Part shown: one piece after another, positions 9,445 to 18,282 of the stretch | How positions within the stretch are numbered: the stretch's first letter is position 1 | Layout of the letters: the number at the start of each line of letters is the position of its first letter | NCBI GenBank assembly: GCA_003249215.1 | Contig: QKJR01000027.1 | Coordinates: 111,641-175,640 of the forward strand | Reading direction: 5' to 3' | Length of the DNA stretch: 64,000 bases | Source: Rhodobacterales bacterium | Lineage (GTDB): Bacteria > Pseudomonadota > Alphaproteobacteria > Rhodobacterales > Rhodobacteraceae | Program-made: the position numbers and the translations under genes | Notes under the pieces: model-generated | What the model was told of the DNA's origin: nothing | Databases searched by the model: none | Seen by the model: the letters and a program-made list of their open reading frames with translations, nothing else

Positions 9445-9550
9445 CTTGCCCCATTCCCTCCCGAGACCGGGCAGCCAAAGCGATTTGAAGTCACGGGAAT
9501 ACACGAATCCGCATTTCTCATCAAACAAATTACGACCTTTTGAGATCAAA

Positions 9551-9708
9551 AAATGACGTATTTACACCATACGTAGCGTCAACTTGGGTTACGTAGCGTC
9601 AAAAATGACATCAAAATTCGAATCCTGCCGCGAACCCCGGCGGAGCTCATTGCTCTCAACGATGCGATACGTTAACGTCATGAAGCTCTGAGGTAATAAC
9701 GTCAAAAT
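9551..9708 (+). promoter_or_regulatory. Promoter/operator region of the LacI-family gene with repeated ACGT(C)-type motifs
   Basis: This AT-richer stretch lies between the hypothetical gene and the LacI gene. ACGTAGCGTCAA occurs twice, at 9571-9582 and 9591-9602, exactly 20 bp apart (about two helical turns). TGACGTA at 9554-9560 is an inverted relative. A 10-bp perfect palindrome ACGTTAACGT is at 9669-9678, and AACGTCAAAA is at 9699-9708. The regular phasing and repeated ACGTCA core suggest regulator binding, most simply autoregulation by the LacI protein starting at 9719. This is inference from sequence pattern. Confidence 0.5.
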
Positions 9709-9718
9709 ATAGAAGCCG

Positions 9719-10744
9719 ATGGCGAAACAAAAGATCCTGATCGAGGATGTGGCGCGCGTCGCCGGCGTCTCGAAATCCACCGTCGACCGCGTCCTGAACG
9801 CGCGCCCCGGCGTCCGCGCCAATACCGTCGAGCGCGTCAACGCCGCCCTCGTCAGCCTCGGCTATGCTCCGAATGCGCTCGCGCGGCGAATCGCTCCGTC
9901 CTCGGGCCGTGTCGATATCCTGCTGCCGGGCAATGAGAACCTCTTCTTCGACGATCTGGTCGCGCGCTTCGCCGAGGAGGAGTCGCGCCACGATCTCGAC
10001 ATGCGGCTGGTGCGGATGAATGCCTTCGATGCGCCCTCGCTCGCCGCCGCCCTGAACGGGGTCTCCGAGCAGAGCCGCGCGGTGATCACCGTGGCCCTCG
10101 ACACCCCCGAAGTGCGCGACGCGATCGACCGGCTCGAGGCGCGCGGCACGCGGGTCATCACCCTCGTCTCCGACGTGCCCCAAGCGCGCCGCTCGGCCTA
10201 TATCGGCTTTGACAATTTCGCGGCGGGGCGCACGGCCGGGGCGTTGATGGCACAATTCGCGGCGCAGAAGACCGGGACCGTCGCCGTGCTCGTCGGCCAC
10301 CTCAGTCTGCGCGATCACCTCGACCGCCGCTCCGGGTTCGAACAGGTGATCGACGAACGATGCCCCGATCTGCGCCTGATTCAGGCCGGCGCCTGCCGTG
10401 ACCTGCCCGATCTTGCGCAAACTCTGGTGGCCGATCTCGTCGCCGAAACGCCCGATCTCGTCGGGCTCTATGTCGCCGGCGCCGGCAACCGGGGCGTGGT
10501 CGCGGCGCTGGCCAAGGCGGCGCCGCCCGGGCTTGCCGTGATCGGCCACGAGTTGACCGAGGTCACGCGCGCGGCGCTGCTCGCGGGGCGCTATCACGCG
10601 GTGATCGTGCAGGATACGCGCGAGATCGCGCGCCGGGCGCTCGAGGCGGTGCTGCGCCCCGAGACCGAAGAGGGTCCCGGCCCCGACGGGCTGCTCGCGA
10701 TCCAGATCGTGATCAAGGAAAACCTGCCCCCGGCGCATTTCTGA
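9719..10744 (+). CDS. LacI-family transcriptional regulator
   Basis: A 341-residue regulator. Residues 6-60 form a LacI helix-turn-helix plus hinge helix (IEDVARVAGVSKSTVDRVLN, then GYAPNALARRI). The remainder is a periplasmic-binding-protein-like effector domain with the usual two lobes (SRAVITVALDTPEV; YIGFDNFAAGRTAG). The effector is not evident. It sits between the ureide genes and a glycerate kinase/5'-nucleotidase pair, so it could control either side. Repeated motifs just upstream make autoregulation likely. It converges on the glycerate kinase gene with only 10 bp between stops. Confidence 0.9.
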   Translation: MAKQKILIEDVARVAGVSKSTVDRVLNARPGVRANTVERVNAALVSLGYAPNALARRIAPSSGRVDILLPGNENLFFDDLVARFAEEESRHDLDMRLVRMNAFDAPSLAAALNGVSEQSRAVITVALDTPEVRDAIDRLEARGTRVITLVSDVPQARRSAYIGFDNFAAGRTAGALMAQFAAQKTGTVAVLVGHLSLRDHLDRRSGFEQVIDERCPDLRLIQAGACRDLPDLAQTLVADLVAETPDLVGLYVAGAGNRGVVAALAKAAPPGLAVIGHELTEVTRAALLAGRYHAVIVQDTREIARRALEAVLRPETEEGPGPDGLLAIQIVIKENLPPAHF

Positions 10745-10754
10745 GCGCGCAGGC

Positions 10755-12029
10755 TCACCCCACGGGCAGGATCAGGAACGACCTGAAATCATTGACATTG
10801 GTCAGGGTCGGCCCGGTCACCACCTGCGCCTCGAGCGCCGCGAAGAAGCCATGGCCGTCGTGGCGGCGCAAAGCCTCTGCGGGATCGAGCCCACGGGCAT
10901 GGGCCCGCGCAAGGCTCGCGGGGCCGATCACCGCCCCCGCCACCTCGGCTGCGCCGTCCACCCCGTCGGTATCGCCCGCCAGCGCGTAAACCCCCGCCGT
11001 TCCGTCGAGCGCGATCAGCGCCGAGAGCAGGAATTCGACATTCGGCCCGCCCGAGCCCGGCGCCTCCCCGCCCTCGCCAAGGGTGACAGTGCATTCGCCC
11101 CCCGACAGGATCACATGCGCCATCGCCCCGGGCATGACCTCGCGCGCGCGCATCGCCAGCGCCGCCCCGAGATCTCGCGCCTGTCCTTCCAGCGCATCGC
11201 CAAGGATCTCGACGCTGCAACCCGCCGCCCGCGCCACTTCGGCCGCCGCCGCGAGCGACTGCGAAGGTGCGGCGATGATCCGGGTCTCGCTCCGCGAAAG
11301 GCGCGGATCCCCGGGAGCGAGCGCCCCCGAGCCGCCCCCCAGAACATGCCTCACCGCCTCCGGGGGCGTGATCCCATGGCGCGCGAGCAGCCCGAGCGCC
11401 TCCCCGGGCGTGCTCGTGTCGCCGACCGTCGGACCCGAGGCGATGAAGGCCGGATCGTCGCCCGGCACATCTGAAATCAGCAGGGTCAGCATCCGCGCCG
11501 GATGCGCCGCAGCGGCGAGCTGCCCGCCCTTCACCGCGCTCAGATGCTTGCGCACGGTGTTGATCTGGTCAATCGGCGCCCCCGAGGCAAGCAGCGCCGC
11601 CGTCAGCGCCTGCTTGTCGGCCAGCGTGATCCCCGGCGCCGGCGCGCACAGCAGCGCCGATCCCCCGCCCGAAATCAGCCCGAGCACGAAATCCTCCTCG
11701 CCCGCACCCGCCAGCAGATCGAGCATCCGCCGCGTCGCCGCCACGGCCTCTGGCCCCGGGGTCGGATGGCTCGCCTCGACCACCTCGATGCCGCGCGTCG
11801 GGCGCGCATAGCCGTGGCGCGTGATCACCAGCCCCTCGCAAGGCCCCCAGACGCCCTCGACCGCCTCGGCCATCCGCGCCGCGGCCTTGCCCGCGCCAAC
11901 CACGATCACCCGCCCCGCAGGCCGCGGCGGCAGCGCCGCAGGCAGCACCCGCATCGGATCGGCCGCGGCAATCGCCGCCGCGAACATCGCCCGCAAGAGA
12001 TCGAGCGCCGTTTCCGAACTCACCTCCAA
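10755..12029 (-). CDS. gckA: Glycerate 2-kinase (GckA/TtuD family, MOFRL domain)
   Basis: A 424-residue protein of the DUF4147/MOFRL glycerate kinase family. It has the phosphate-binding VVGAGKAAARMAE near the start, SGGGSALL, NTVRKHLSAVKGGQLA, and the C-terminal MOFRL block with AGDTDGVDG. It phosphorylates D-glycerate to 2-phosphoglycerate. I chose the TTG at 12029 because GGGAGGGTAAGG lies immediately upstream; the ATG at 12128 would push the gene through the terminator hairpin of the upstream nucleotidase gene. Glyoxylate from AllA can enter central metabolism through glycerate, so the neighbourhood is coherent, although glyoxylate carboligase and tartronate semialdehyde reductase are not here. 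Confidence 0.9.
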   Translation of the reverse strand: MEVSSETALDLLRAMFAAAIAAADPMRVLPAALPPRPAGRVIVVGAGKAAARMAEAVEGVWGPCEGLVITRHGYARPTRGIEVVEASHPTPGPEAVAATRRMLDLLAGAGEEDFVLGLISGGGSALLCAPAPGITLADKQALTAALLASGAPIDQINTVRKHLSAVKGGQLAAAAHPARMLTLLISDVPGDDPAFIASGPTVGDTSTPGEALGLLARHGITPPEAVRHVLGGGSGALAPGDPRLSRSETRIIAAPSQSLAAAAEVARAAGCSVEILGDALEGQARDLGAALAMRAREVMPGAMAHVILSGGECTVTLGEGGEAPGSGGPNVEFLLSALIALDGTAGVYALAGDTDGVDGAAEVAGAVIGPASLARAHARGLDPAEALRRHDGHGFFAALEAQVVTGPTLTNVNDFRSFLILPVG

Positions 12030-12102
12030 CGCCTTACCCTCCCCGTGATCGTCCAAGCCCAGCCTCGGGGCTCGGCGGGGCGAAGACAAGCCCCATGCGA
12101 AA

Positions 12103-12124
12103 CGGGGGCCCGAAGGCCCCCGTT
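12103..12124 (-). terminator. Intrinsic terminator-like hairpin after the 5'-nucleotidase gene
   Basis: A perfect 9-bp stem (ACGGGGGCC / GGCCCCCGT) with a CGAA tetraloop (TTCG on the transcribed strand) lies 28 bp beyond the nucleotidase stop. On the minus strand it is followed by TTTCGC, a short U-tract. The UUCG-type loop and GC stem are typical of stable terminators. A second terminator with the same loop type occurs at 28113-28132. Confidence 0.7.
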
Positions 12125-12151
12125 CCAATCCTCAAAACCGTCAGGCAAGTC

Positions 12152-13729
12152 TTATTGCTTGACGATCCGGCCATCGAGTGCGGGCGTGTAAGGCCCGATC
12201 TTGGCAAGATATTCCGCGGTGACATCGGCCAGATCCGGCCCGAAGTCATAGGCGTTCATGCCCTCGGTCGCGAACATCTTGTAGCCGTCGCCGCCGTTGC
12301 GGACATAGTTGTTGGTGACCATGCCATAGACCTTGTCGGGGTCGATCGGCGCCCAGGCGCCGTTCTCCATCACCTCGACCGAGACGACGCGTTCGCCTGC
12401 GGGCTTGGCGCTGTCCCAGGTGTATTTCACGCCCGCAACCTGCGGGAAGCGGCCGGCGCCCTCTTCGACCTGGCTCAGCCCGTTCTCGAGCGCGGCCACG
12501 AAGGTCGAGCCCTTGGCCTCGAAGGTCGAGAGCGTGTTCTGGAACGGCAGAACGGTGAGCACCTCACCCATCGTCACCGGACCCGCGTCGATCGAGGCGC
12601 GCACGCCGCCGCCGTTCTGGATCGCGATGGTCACGCCCTGATCCTTGACGCGGTCGAGCATCGCCTCGGCGATCAGATCGCCCATCGCGCATTCCACCGC
12701 GCGGCAGCTGTCGCGCCCGCCGTCAATCTCGGCCGCAGCCTCGGCCACGACCTTGGCGCGAACCTCCTCGAGCGGCGCAGCCAATTCCTTGACCTTGGCA
12801 AGGATTTCCGGATCCGGGATCACCGAGGCATCGAGCAGGATCGGCTCGCCCGAGGCGTCCTTGAGATTGCCCTCATCGTCGAAGGTCAGCACGAGATGGC
12901 CGAGATATTTCGAATAGGCATAGGCCGAGACGACCGGCACATTGCCGACCATCGTCGGATATTTCTCGGCGCCCTCGATCGTGTTCGAGAAGAGCGTATG
13001 CGAATGCCCGCCGACCAGCGCATCGATGCCGGGCACTTCTGCGGCAAGGACCTTATCCTTGACGAAGCCGGTATGTGGCAGCGCGATGATCTTGGTGACG
13101 CCCTCGGCGGTCAGCGCCTCGACATCGGCCTTGAGGCTCTCGGCCTCGTCCTGGAAGATCACGTTCGGGCCGGGCGAAGAGGTTTCCGGCGTATCGACCG
13201 CCAGCGCCGAGATGATGCCGATCTTCTCGCCACCGACCTCGAGCACCAGCGTGTCATGCAGCTTGCCGTTCAGCACGTTCGACTGGCTGACGTCGAGGTT
13301 GCCCGACACGAGCGGGAATTTCACCATGTCGATGAACTCGGCGAGCTTCTCCGGGCCATCATCGAACTCGTGGTTGCCGACCGCCATCGCGTCGTAACCG
13401 ATCGCGTTCATGAACTCGGCGGTGTCCTTGCCCTTGTAGGTCGTGTAGAAGAGCGAGCCCTGGAACTGGTCGCCCGCGTCGAGCAGGATCACATTCTGCC
13501 CGTCGAGCTCCTTGCGCATCTCGGCGACCTTGGCCGCCACGCGCGCAATGCCCCCGAAGCATTTGCCCTCGGTCTCGTCTTCGGCACCACAGGTGCTGTC
13601 GTATTTGTTGATCGATTCAATGCGCGAATGCAGGTCGTTCGTATGCAGGATATGCAGCGTGTAATCGGCGTGGGCCGCGCCGGCAGTCAGGGCAAGTGCC
13701 GCGGCCGAGGCCAGAAGACGGGCGTTCAT
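12152..13729 (-). CDS. Periplasmic 5'-nucleotidase/UDP-sugar hydrolase family protein
   Basis: A 525-residue secreted protein with a Sec signal peptide (MNARLLASAAALALTAGAAHA). An N-terminal metallophosphatase domain has the metal ligands in order: HTNDLHSR, DAGDQFQG, GNHEFDDG, ALPHTGF and GGHSHT. The C-terminal 5'-nucleotidase substrate domain begins near residue 330 and includes NGGGVRASI and NNYVRNGGDGY. The family hydrolyses nucleoside monophosphates and related nucleotides in the periplasm, releasing nucleosides and phosphate. It lies immediately upstream of gckA on the same strand but is separated from it by a terminator-like hairpin. It could feed extracellular purines to the ureide pathway nearby; that link is inference. 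Confidence 0.9.
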   Translation of the reverse strand: MNARLLASAAALALTAGAAHADYTLHILHTNDLHSRIESINKYDSTCGAEDETEGKCFGGIARVAAKVAEMRKELDGQNVILLDAGDQFQGSLFYTTYKGKDTAEFMNAIGYDAMAVGNHEFDDGPEKLAEFIDMVKFPLVSGNLDVSQSNVLNGKLHDTLVLEVGGEKIGIISALAVDTPETSSPGPNVIFQDEAESLKADVEALTAEGVTKIIALPHTGFVKDKVLAAEVPGIDALVGGHSHTLFSNTIEGAEKYPTMVGNVPVVSAYAYSKYLGHLVLTFDDEGNLKDASGEPILLDASVIPDPEILAKVKELAAPLEEVRAKVVAEAAAEIDGGRDSCRAVECAMGDLIAEAMLDRVKDQGVTIAIQNGGGVRASIDAGPVTMGEVLTVLPFQNTLSTFEAKGSTFVAALENGLSQVEEGAGRFPQVAGVKYTWDSAKPAGERVVSVEVMENGAWAPIDPDKVYGMVTNNYVRNGGDGYKMFATEGMNAYDFGPDLADVTAEYLAKIGPYTPALDGRIVKQ

Positions 13730-13910
13730 GGAAACCTCCGAGTTGTCGTATAAGCGTTACTTTGGCGTCATCTTTACCGGGAAGTCAAAACCCGATTTTC
13801 CTCTCCGGGCTAATGGTCGCCTGTGACAGGCCGATGACAGTGCCGGCGCGCATCGGGGCGGCAGTATCTGCGGGATTGACCAAAGCACGGGCACAGGGCA
13901 TTCCATCCCC

Positions 13911-14249
13911 ATGCTGATCTACAAAATCTTCCGCCGCCCCGAATGGGATGCGTTTCGGGCCGCGGGCCGCACCGCGGGGGCGCCGGTCGATCTGGCCGAC
14001 GGGTTCATCCATTTCTCGACCGCCGCTCAGGTCGTCGAGACGGCGGCGAAACATTTCGCGACCGAAAGCGATCTGGTGCTCGTGGCCTTCCACGCCGAGG
14101 CGCTCGGCCCCGCCCTGAAATGGGAGCCCTCGCGCGGCGGCGCGCTCTTTCCCCATCTCTATCGCCCACTCGAGATCGCCGAGGTCCGCTGGGATACCTC
14201 GCTGCCCCTCGGCGCCACCGGCCACATCTTCCCCGAGGCTCTGCTGTGA
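13911..14249 (+). CDS. DUF952 family protein
   Basis: A 112-residue protein of the DUF952 family: [15 protein letters not shown] at the start, then [11 protein letters not shown] and [13 protein letters not shown]. These are the conserved blocks of this small family of unknown function. The stop overlaps the pyrD start (GTGA), so the two genes are translationally coupled. No signal peptide or membrane segment is visible. Confidence 0.88.
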   Translation: MLIYKIFRRPEWDAFRAAGRTAGAPVDLADGFIHFSTAAQVVETAAKHFATESDLVLVAFHAEALGPALKWEPSRGGALFPHLYRPLEIAEVRWDTSLPLGATGHIFPEALL

Positions 14250-15304
14250 CCCCGATCGAACGTCTCGGCCTTCTGGCGCTGCACCGGATCGACCCCGAAA
14301 CCGCGCATGGGCTCTCGCTGCGGTTTCTGCGCATGGGGCTCGCACCGCTGCCCGGTCCGGTGACCTCGGCGCGGCTCGCGACCCGGGTTGCCGGGCTCGA
14401 TCTGCCGAACCCCGTGGGCCTGGCGGCGGGTTTCGACAAGAATGCCGAGGCCGTTCCGCAACTGATGCGCGCGGGCTTCGGTTTTCTCGAAGTGGGCGCC
14501 GCGACGCCCCGCGCGCAAGAGGGCAATCCCCGCCCGCGCCTCTGGCGGTTGACCGAGGATCGGGGCGTGATCAACCGCTTCGGCTTCAACAATCAGGGGA
14601 TGGAGCCGATCACCGCGCGTCTGGCCGCGCGCCCCGCGGGCGTGCCGGTCGGGCTCAATCTCGGCGCCAACAAGGACAGCGCCGACCGCGCCGCCGATTT
14701 CGCGCGCGTGCTGGCCCATGCCGGCCCGCATCTCGATTTCGCCACCGTCAACGTCAGCTCGCCCAATACCGAGAAGCTGCGCGACCTGCAGGGAAAGGCG
14801 GCTCTGGCGGCCCTCCTTACGGGGGTGATCGAGACCCGCGACGGGCTCGCGCGTCGCATTCCCGTCTTCCTGAAAATCGCGCCTGATCTGTCGCCGGAAG
14901 AGCTTGCTGATGTGGCCGAGGTCGCCTTGACCTCGGGCATCGACGGAGTGATCGCGACGAACACGACTTTGGGCCGCGATGGTTTGAAAAGTGCAAATGC
15001 CGGCCAGCAGGGCGGGCTTTCCGGTGCTCCATTGTTCGAAAAGTCCACCCGGGTTCTCGCGCGGCTCTCGCACCTGACCGAGGGCAAACTGCCCCTGATC
15101 GGGGTCGGCGGCATCTCCTCGGCCGAGCAGGCCTATGAGAAGATCCGCGCGGGTGCGAGCGCCGTGCAGATCTATTCGGCGATGGTCTATCAGGGGCTCT
15201 CGCTCGCACCCGAAATCGCCCACGGCCTCGACGCGCTCCTTGCCCGCGACGGGTTCGACACTGTTGCCGAGGCGGTCGGCACCGGGCGCGACGCATGGCT
15301 CTGA
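14246..15304 (+). CDS. pyrD: Dihydroorotate dehydrogenase (quinone), class 2
   Basis: A 352-residue class 2 dihydroorotate dehydrogenase, which oxidises dihydroorotate to orotate with membrane quinone as acceptor in pyrimidine synthesis. FMN and substrate motifs are intact: [37 protein letters not shown] (catalytic Ser region), IGVGGISS. The N-terminal helical extension ([20 protein letters not shown]) is the membrane-association region typical of class 2. Translation starts at a GTG overlapping the DUF952 stop, and the 3' end overlaps the next gene by 10 bp. Confidence 0.96.
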   Translation: MTPIERLGLLALHRIDPETAHGLSLRFLRMGLAPLPGPVTSARLATRVAGLDLPNPVGLAAGFDKNAEAVPQLMRAGFGFLEVGAATPRAQEGNPRPRLWRLTEDRGVINRFGFNNQGMEPITARLAARPAGVPVGLNLGANKDSADRAADFARVLAHAGPHLDFATVNVSSPNTEKLRDLQGKAALAALLTGVIETRDGLARRIPVFLKIAPDLSPEELADVAEVALTSGIDGVIATNTTLGRDGLKSANAGQQGGLSGAPLFEKSTRVLARLSHLTEGKLPLIGVGGISSAEQAYEKIRAGASAVQIYSAMVYQGLSLAPEIAHGLDALLARDGFDTVAEAVGTGRDAWL

Positions 15305-15636
15305 CGATCTGGCACAATCCGCGCTGCGGCAAGAGCCGCGCCACGCTCGCGCTGCTCGAAGAGCGGGGCCTTACCCCCGAGGTGCGGCTCTATCTGAGCG
15401 ATCCGCCGAGCCGCGAGGAGATCGTCGCGGCGCTTGCCAAACTCGGCCGCCCCGCCGCCGATCTGCTGCGCTGGAAAGAGGCGGAGCTGCCCGCGGGCCT
15501 GACGCGGGAGGCCCCCGAGGACGCGATCCTCGACGCGCTCGCAGCGACGCCCAAGCTTATTGAGCGCCCGCTGGTGATCACCGAGACCGCCGCGCGCCTG
15601 GGCCGGCCGCCCGAAGACGTGCTCGAGATCCTCTGA
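15295..15636 (+). CDS. ArsC-family (thioredoxin-fold) arsenate reductase-like protein
   Basis: A 113-residue protein of the glutaredoxin-linked ArsC/Spx superfamily. The active-site segment [11 protein letters not shown] carries Cys11 in the right place. Later blocks (LIERPLVI) match the family's Arg-containing substrate loop. There are no other ars genes nearby, so arsenate reduction in vivo is not established; YffB-like paralogues of unknown role look similar. It overlaps pyrD by 10 bp, suggesting co-transcription. Confidence 0.88.
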   Translation: MALTIWHNPRCGKSRATLALLEERGLTPEVRLYLSDPPSREEIVAALAKLGRPAADLLRWKEAELPAGLTREAPEDAILDALAATPKLIERPLVITETAARLGRPPEDVLEIL

Positions 15637-15657
15637 GGCCTTCATTCGTGGCGCCGC

Positions 15658-15780
15658 TGGGGGCTTCCTGCCCCCAGACCCCCGGGGATATTTTCGCACA
15701 GTTGAGGAAGCGGAGATTTGCCCCTCAACTGTGCAAAAATATCCCGGGGAAGCCCGGAACGGGCGGGGGCAGCGCCCCCC
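15658..15780. terminator. Large bidirectional inverted repeat between convergent genes
   Basis: Two nested structures fill the gap between the ArsC-like gene and the exonuclease gene. The main one pairs CCCCGGGGATATTTTCGCAC and its continuation AGTTGAGG (left arm, ending 15707) with its near-perfect complement at 15723-15749 across a 15-base loop. One base is unpaired and one C/T differs. On each side lies a GC-rich flank, a small CCCCC/GGGGG hairpin at 15658-15675 on the left. The AT-rich inner part gives U-rich ends in both directions, so it should terminate both genes. Elements with a CCCCGGGGATATTTT core recur in Rhodobacterales intergenic regions, so it may belong to a repetitive family. 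Confidence 0.65.
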
Positions 15781-17877
15781 TCAGCCGTTCAGATCCTTGA
15801 GCAACCGCCCGTGCTTGCGCACCTCGGCCACCACCGCTCCGAAGGTGGTGAGGCCGCGCGCCTTGAGGGCGGGCAGCAGCTTCAGAAAGGCATCCGCCGT
15901 CGCCACGGTGTCGCCGATCGCGGTGTGGCGCGCCTCTTCGGGGATGGTGATGCCAAGGCGGTGGGTCAGCGCGTCGAGGCTATGGGTCTCGGACTGGCCG
16001 AAGACCACCGCCGACAGAAGCACCGTATCGAGCACCGGATTCTCGAAATTGGCGCCGATTACCGGCTCCTTGCGGCGCAGGAATTCCATGTCGAAAGGCG
16101 CGTTATGGGCGACCAGCACCGCCCCTTCGGCGAATTTGTGAAACCGCCGTCCAACCTCGACGATATCCGGCGCATCGGCCACCATCGCCTCGGAAATCCC
16201 ATGAACCGCCGTCGAGGAAGCCGGGATCCGCCGCCCCGGATTGACCAGCGTGTCGAAGACCTCGGAACTCACCCGCCGTCCGTTCACGATCCGCACCGCA
16301 GCGATCTGCACGATCTCGTCGCCCTCGGTCGGCAGAAGGCCCGTGGTTTCCGTGTCGAAGACGACATAGGTGAGCTGATCGAGCGGCGTGTCGACGATCT
16401 CGGCCTCGCGCGCGCGGTCCAGAAGCTCGAAATCATAGACCACGGCGCGCGGCACCGGCACCGGGCGCGAGGTGGCGCGGCGGGCCTCGCGCAGCGGCAG
16501 GCAGAGCCGCGCGCGCCCTTCGGACAGCTTCTCGGGCCAGATTTCGCTCGCATGGGTGGTCAGCACCTGACGCCCGCTCACCCCCTCCATGCCAACCTCG
16601 AGCGGCGCATCGAGCCAGCCTTCGAGCGCGGCGATCGGCACCGGCTCGCCCGCCCATTCCAGCGCGACGAGCGCCCCGCCGCCCTCTTCAGTAATCTCGA
16701 GGCGGAAATCCGACCGCCCTTCGAGCCGCGCGACCAGCATCGCCAGAAGCGCCACCATCTCGAACCCCTCGCAGCGCAGCATCAAGGGCGCCGCGACCGA
16801 CAGGATTGCGCCCCCCTCGGCCTCGACCCGCGCGCGCACCGCATCGCCGAGGTCCGAGGCGCGGATCATGCCGAGCGGCCACCAATCGGCGCGCATCGCC
16901 TCGTGCCGCTCGAAGAGCGTATGGATCGCGCCCGAAAGTGCCCGGGCCTCATCCTCGGCCGCGGCCCGGATCTGGTCGCGCTCGGGGCCGGGCGCGGGGC
17001 CATCCTCGGCGGTCAATACCCCGGTCAGCGATTGCAGCGCGGCGGCCGGGCGGCGGATCCGGTCGAAGAGCTCGTCCATCAGCGCCTCGCGCGCGGCATG
17101 GGCGGCCATGTCGCCCGAAACATCGCGCAGCGTCAGCACATAGCCCGGGCGCCGCGTCAAATGATGATCCGTCCCCTCGGCCAGAAGCCGCATCCGCGCG
17201 GCGAGAACCTTGCCATCGGCGGTGGTGGCGCAAAGGAGATCCGAGGCGGCGTCGGGGTCTTCGGTTTCCAGAAGCCGCGCATAGGCATGGGCCAAGGGCG
17301 GCGCGTGCAGGTAATCGAAGACCCGGCGATCAAGCCCGGGTGCATGGGCGCCGCCCAACAGATCCACCGCCTGTCCGTTGTAGAAGACGAGCTGGTGATC
17401 GGCCGAGCACAAGAGCACCCCGACCGGCACATCGGAGAGAAGCGCCTCGAGCCGCTCCTTTTCCTGCGCAAGCCGCGTCGTTTCGCGCTGCACCGCCTCG
17501 GTCAGGGCCGAGCGGGTCTCGGCCAGATGCGCGGTCATCGCCACGGCGGCGGGCGCCAGATCGCCGAGATAGCGCCCCGCGTGGCCATCGAGCTCGGCCT
17601 CGACCTCGGCATGGGTGCGCGCGCGCAAGCCCCCCGCGAGCCGCTCGATCGGCTTGGCGACATTCTCGTCGAAGAGAAACCAGACCGCGGTGATGAGGCC
17701 CACGATGGCAAAGCCCGCGACCACACCGCCGATGATGAAGCCGTCGAGCGCGTCGGGCGCGTGCAGCTTCTCGAAGCCGAAAACGAGACCGGCGACCAGC
17801 GCCACCACATTGCCCGCGGCAAGGGCCGCAAAGAACAGGAAGACCCGCAGGCGCAGGCTGAGCCGGGCGAGGTCCAT
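15781..17877 (-). CDS. Membrane sensor-like protein fused to a DEDDh 3'-5' exonuclease (DNA pol III epsilon-like)
   Basis: A 698-residue fusion. Two membrane helices lie near residues 12-34 and 45-69, followed by a HAMP-like segment, a PAS-like domain (about 145-255), and a helical region in the position of a kinase dimerisation domain. That region reads FDRIRRPAAALQSLTG at residues 271-286, with no phosphoacceptor His. The next part resembles a HATPase but lacks recognisable N, G1 and G2 boxes. Residues from about 500 to 680 form a complete DEDDh exonuclease: Asp508 and Glu510 (FDTETTGL), Asp596 (HNAPFDMEFL), His651 and Asp656 (RHTAIGD). Its start overlaps the response regulator stop (TGATG). 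It is the last gene of the acs-symporter cluster. Nuclease chemistry is well supported; the substrate and the role of the sensor half are unknown. Confidence 0.9.
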   Translation of the reverse strand: MDLARLSLRLRVFLFFAALAAGNVVALVAGLVFGFEKLHAPDALDGFIIGGVVAGFAIVGLITAVWFLFDENVAKPIERLAGGLRARTHAEVEAELDGHAGRYLGDLAPAAVAMTAHLAETRSALTEAVQRETTRLAQEKERLEALLSDVPVGVLLCSADHQLVFYNGQAVDLLGGAHAPGLDRRVFDYLHAPPLAHAYARLLETEDPDAASDLLCATTADGKVLAARMRLLAEGTDHHLTRRPGYVLTLRDVSGDMAAHAAREALMDELFDRIRRPAAALQSLTGVLTAEDGPAPGPERDQIRAAAEDEARALSGAIHTLFERHEAMRADWWPLGMIRASDLGDAVRARVEAEGGAILSVAAPLMLRCEGFEMVALLAMLVARLEGRSDFRLEITEEGGGALVALEWAGEPVPIAALEGWLDAPLEVGMEGVSGRQVLTTHASEIWPEKLSEGRARLCLPLREARRATSRPVPVPRAVVYDFELLDRAREAEIVDTPLDQLTYVVFDTETTGLLPTEGDEIVQIAAVRIVNGRRVSSEVFDTLVNPGRRIPASSTAVHGISEAMVADAPDIVEVGRRFHKFAEGAVLVAHNAPFDMEFLRRKEPVIGANFENPVLDTVLLSAVVFGQSETHSLDALTHRLGITIPEEARHTAIGDTVATADAFLKLLPALKARGLTTFGAVVAEVRKHGRLLKDLNG

Positions 17878-18281
17878 CAGCGTGCCCCCGCCTCCAGAAG
17901 CCTGTGAACTTCGTCGCGCAATTCTTTGAGTTCGAAGGGTTTCGCGATGAACCCATCGGCCCCGAGCGCGATCCCCTTGCGTCGCTCCATCGCCGAGCCG
18001 CGCGCCGTCATCATCAGGATCTTGACGTCCGACAGACCCCGGTCCGCGCGCACCTCCTGACAGATCTCATAGCCCGAGACCTCGGGCAGCATGACGTCGA
18101 GCAGCACCAGATCGGGGTGCAATTCGCGGATCGCATCGAGCGCCCCGGCCCCGGTCGCGATCCGGTCATGATCATAGCCCTCGCGGCTCATCAGATAGTT
18201 GAGCGCAATGGCGATATTGTCCTCGTCCTCGACGATCAGGACACGCTGTTTCCTCTCGGCAGCGGCGATATCCTCGGCCAT
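17877..18281 (-). CDS. Single-domain response regulator
   Basis: A 134-residue stand-alone receiver domain. The acidic pocket (VEDED, residues 18-21), phosphoacceptor Asp62 (LLDVMLP), the MTARG switch Thr92 and Lys114 (AKPFE) are all present, so it should accept phosphate. There is no output domain. It overlaps the start of the exonuclease-sensor gene and follows the small membrane protein by 1 bp. Because the neighbouring sensor lacks a phosphoacceptor histidine, the phosphodonor is probably a kinase encoded elsewhere. Confidence 0.93.
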   Translation of the reverse strand: MAEDIAAAERKQRVLIVEDEDNIAIALNYLMSREGYDHDRIATGAGALDAIRELHPDLVLLDVMLPEVSGYEICQEVRADRGLSDVKILMMTARGSAMERRKGIALGADGFIAKPFELKELRDEVHRLLEAGAR

Positions 18282-18282
18282 C

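Noticed and set aside
12030..12128. N-terminal extension of glycerate kinase to the ATG at 12128
   Set aside because: It would run through a perfect terminator hairpin (12103-12124) and lacks family similarity; a TTG with a strong ribosome site at 12029 fits.
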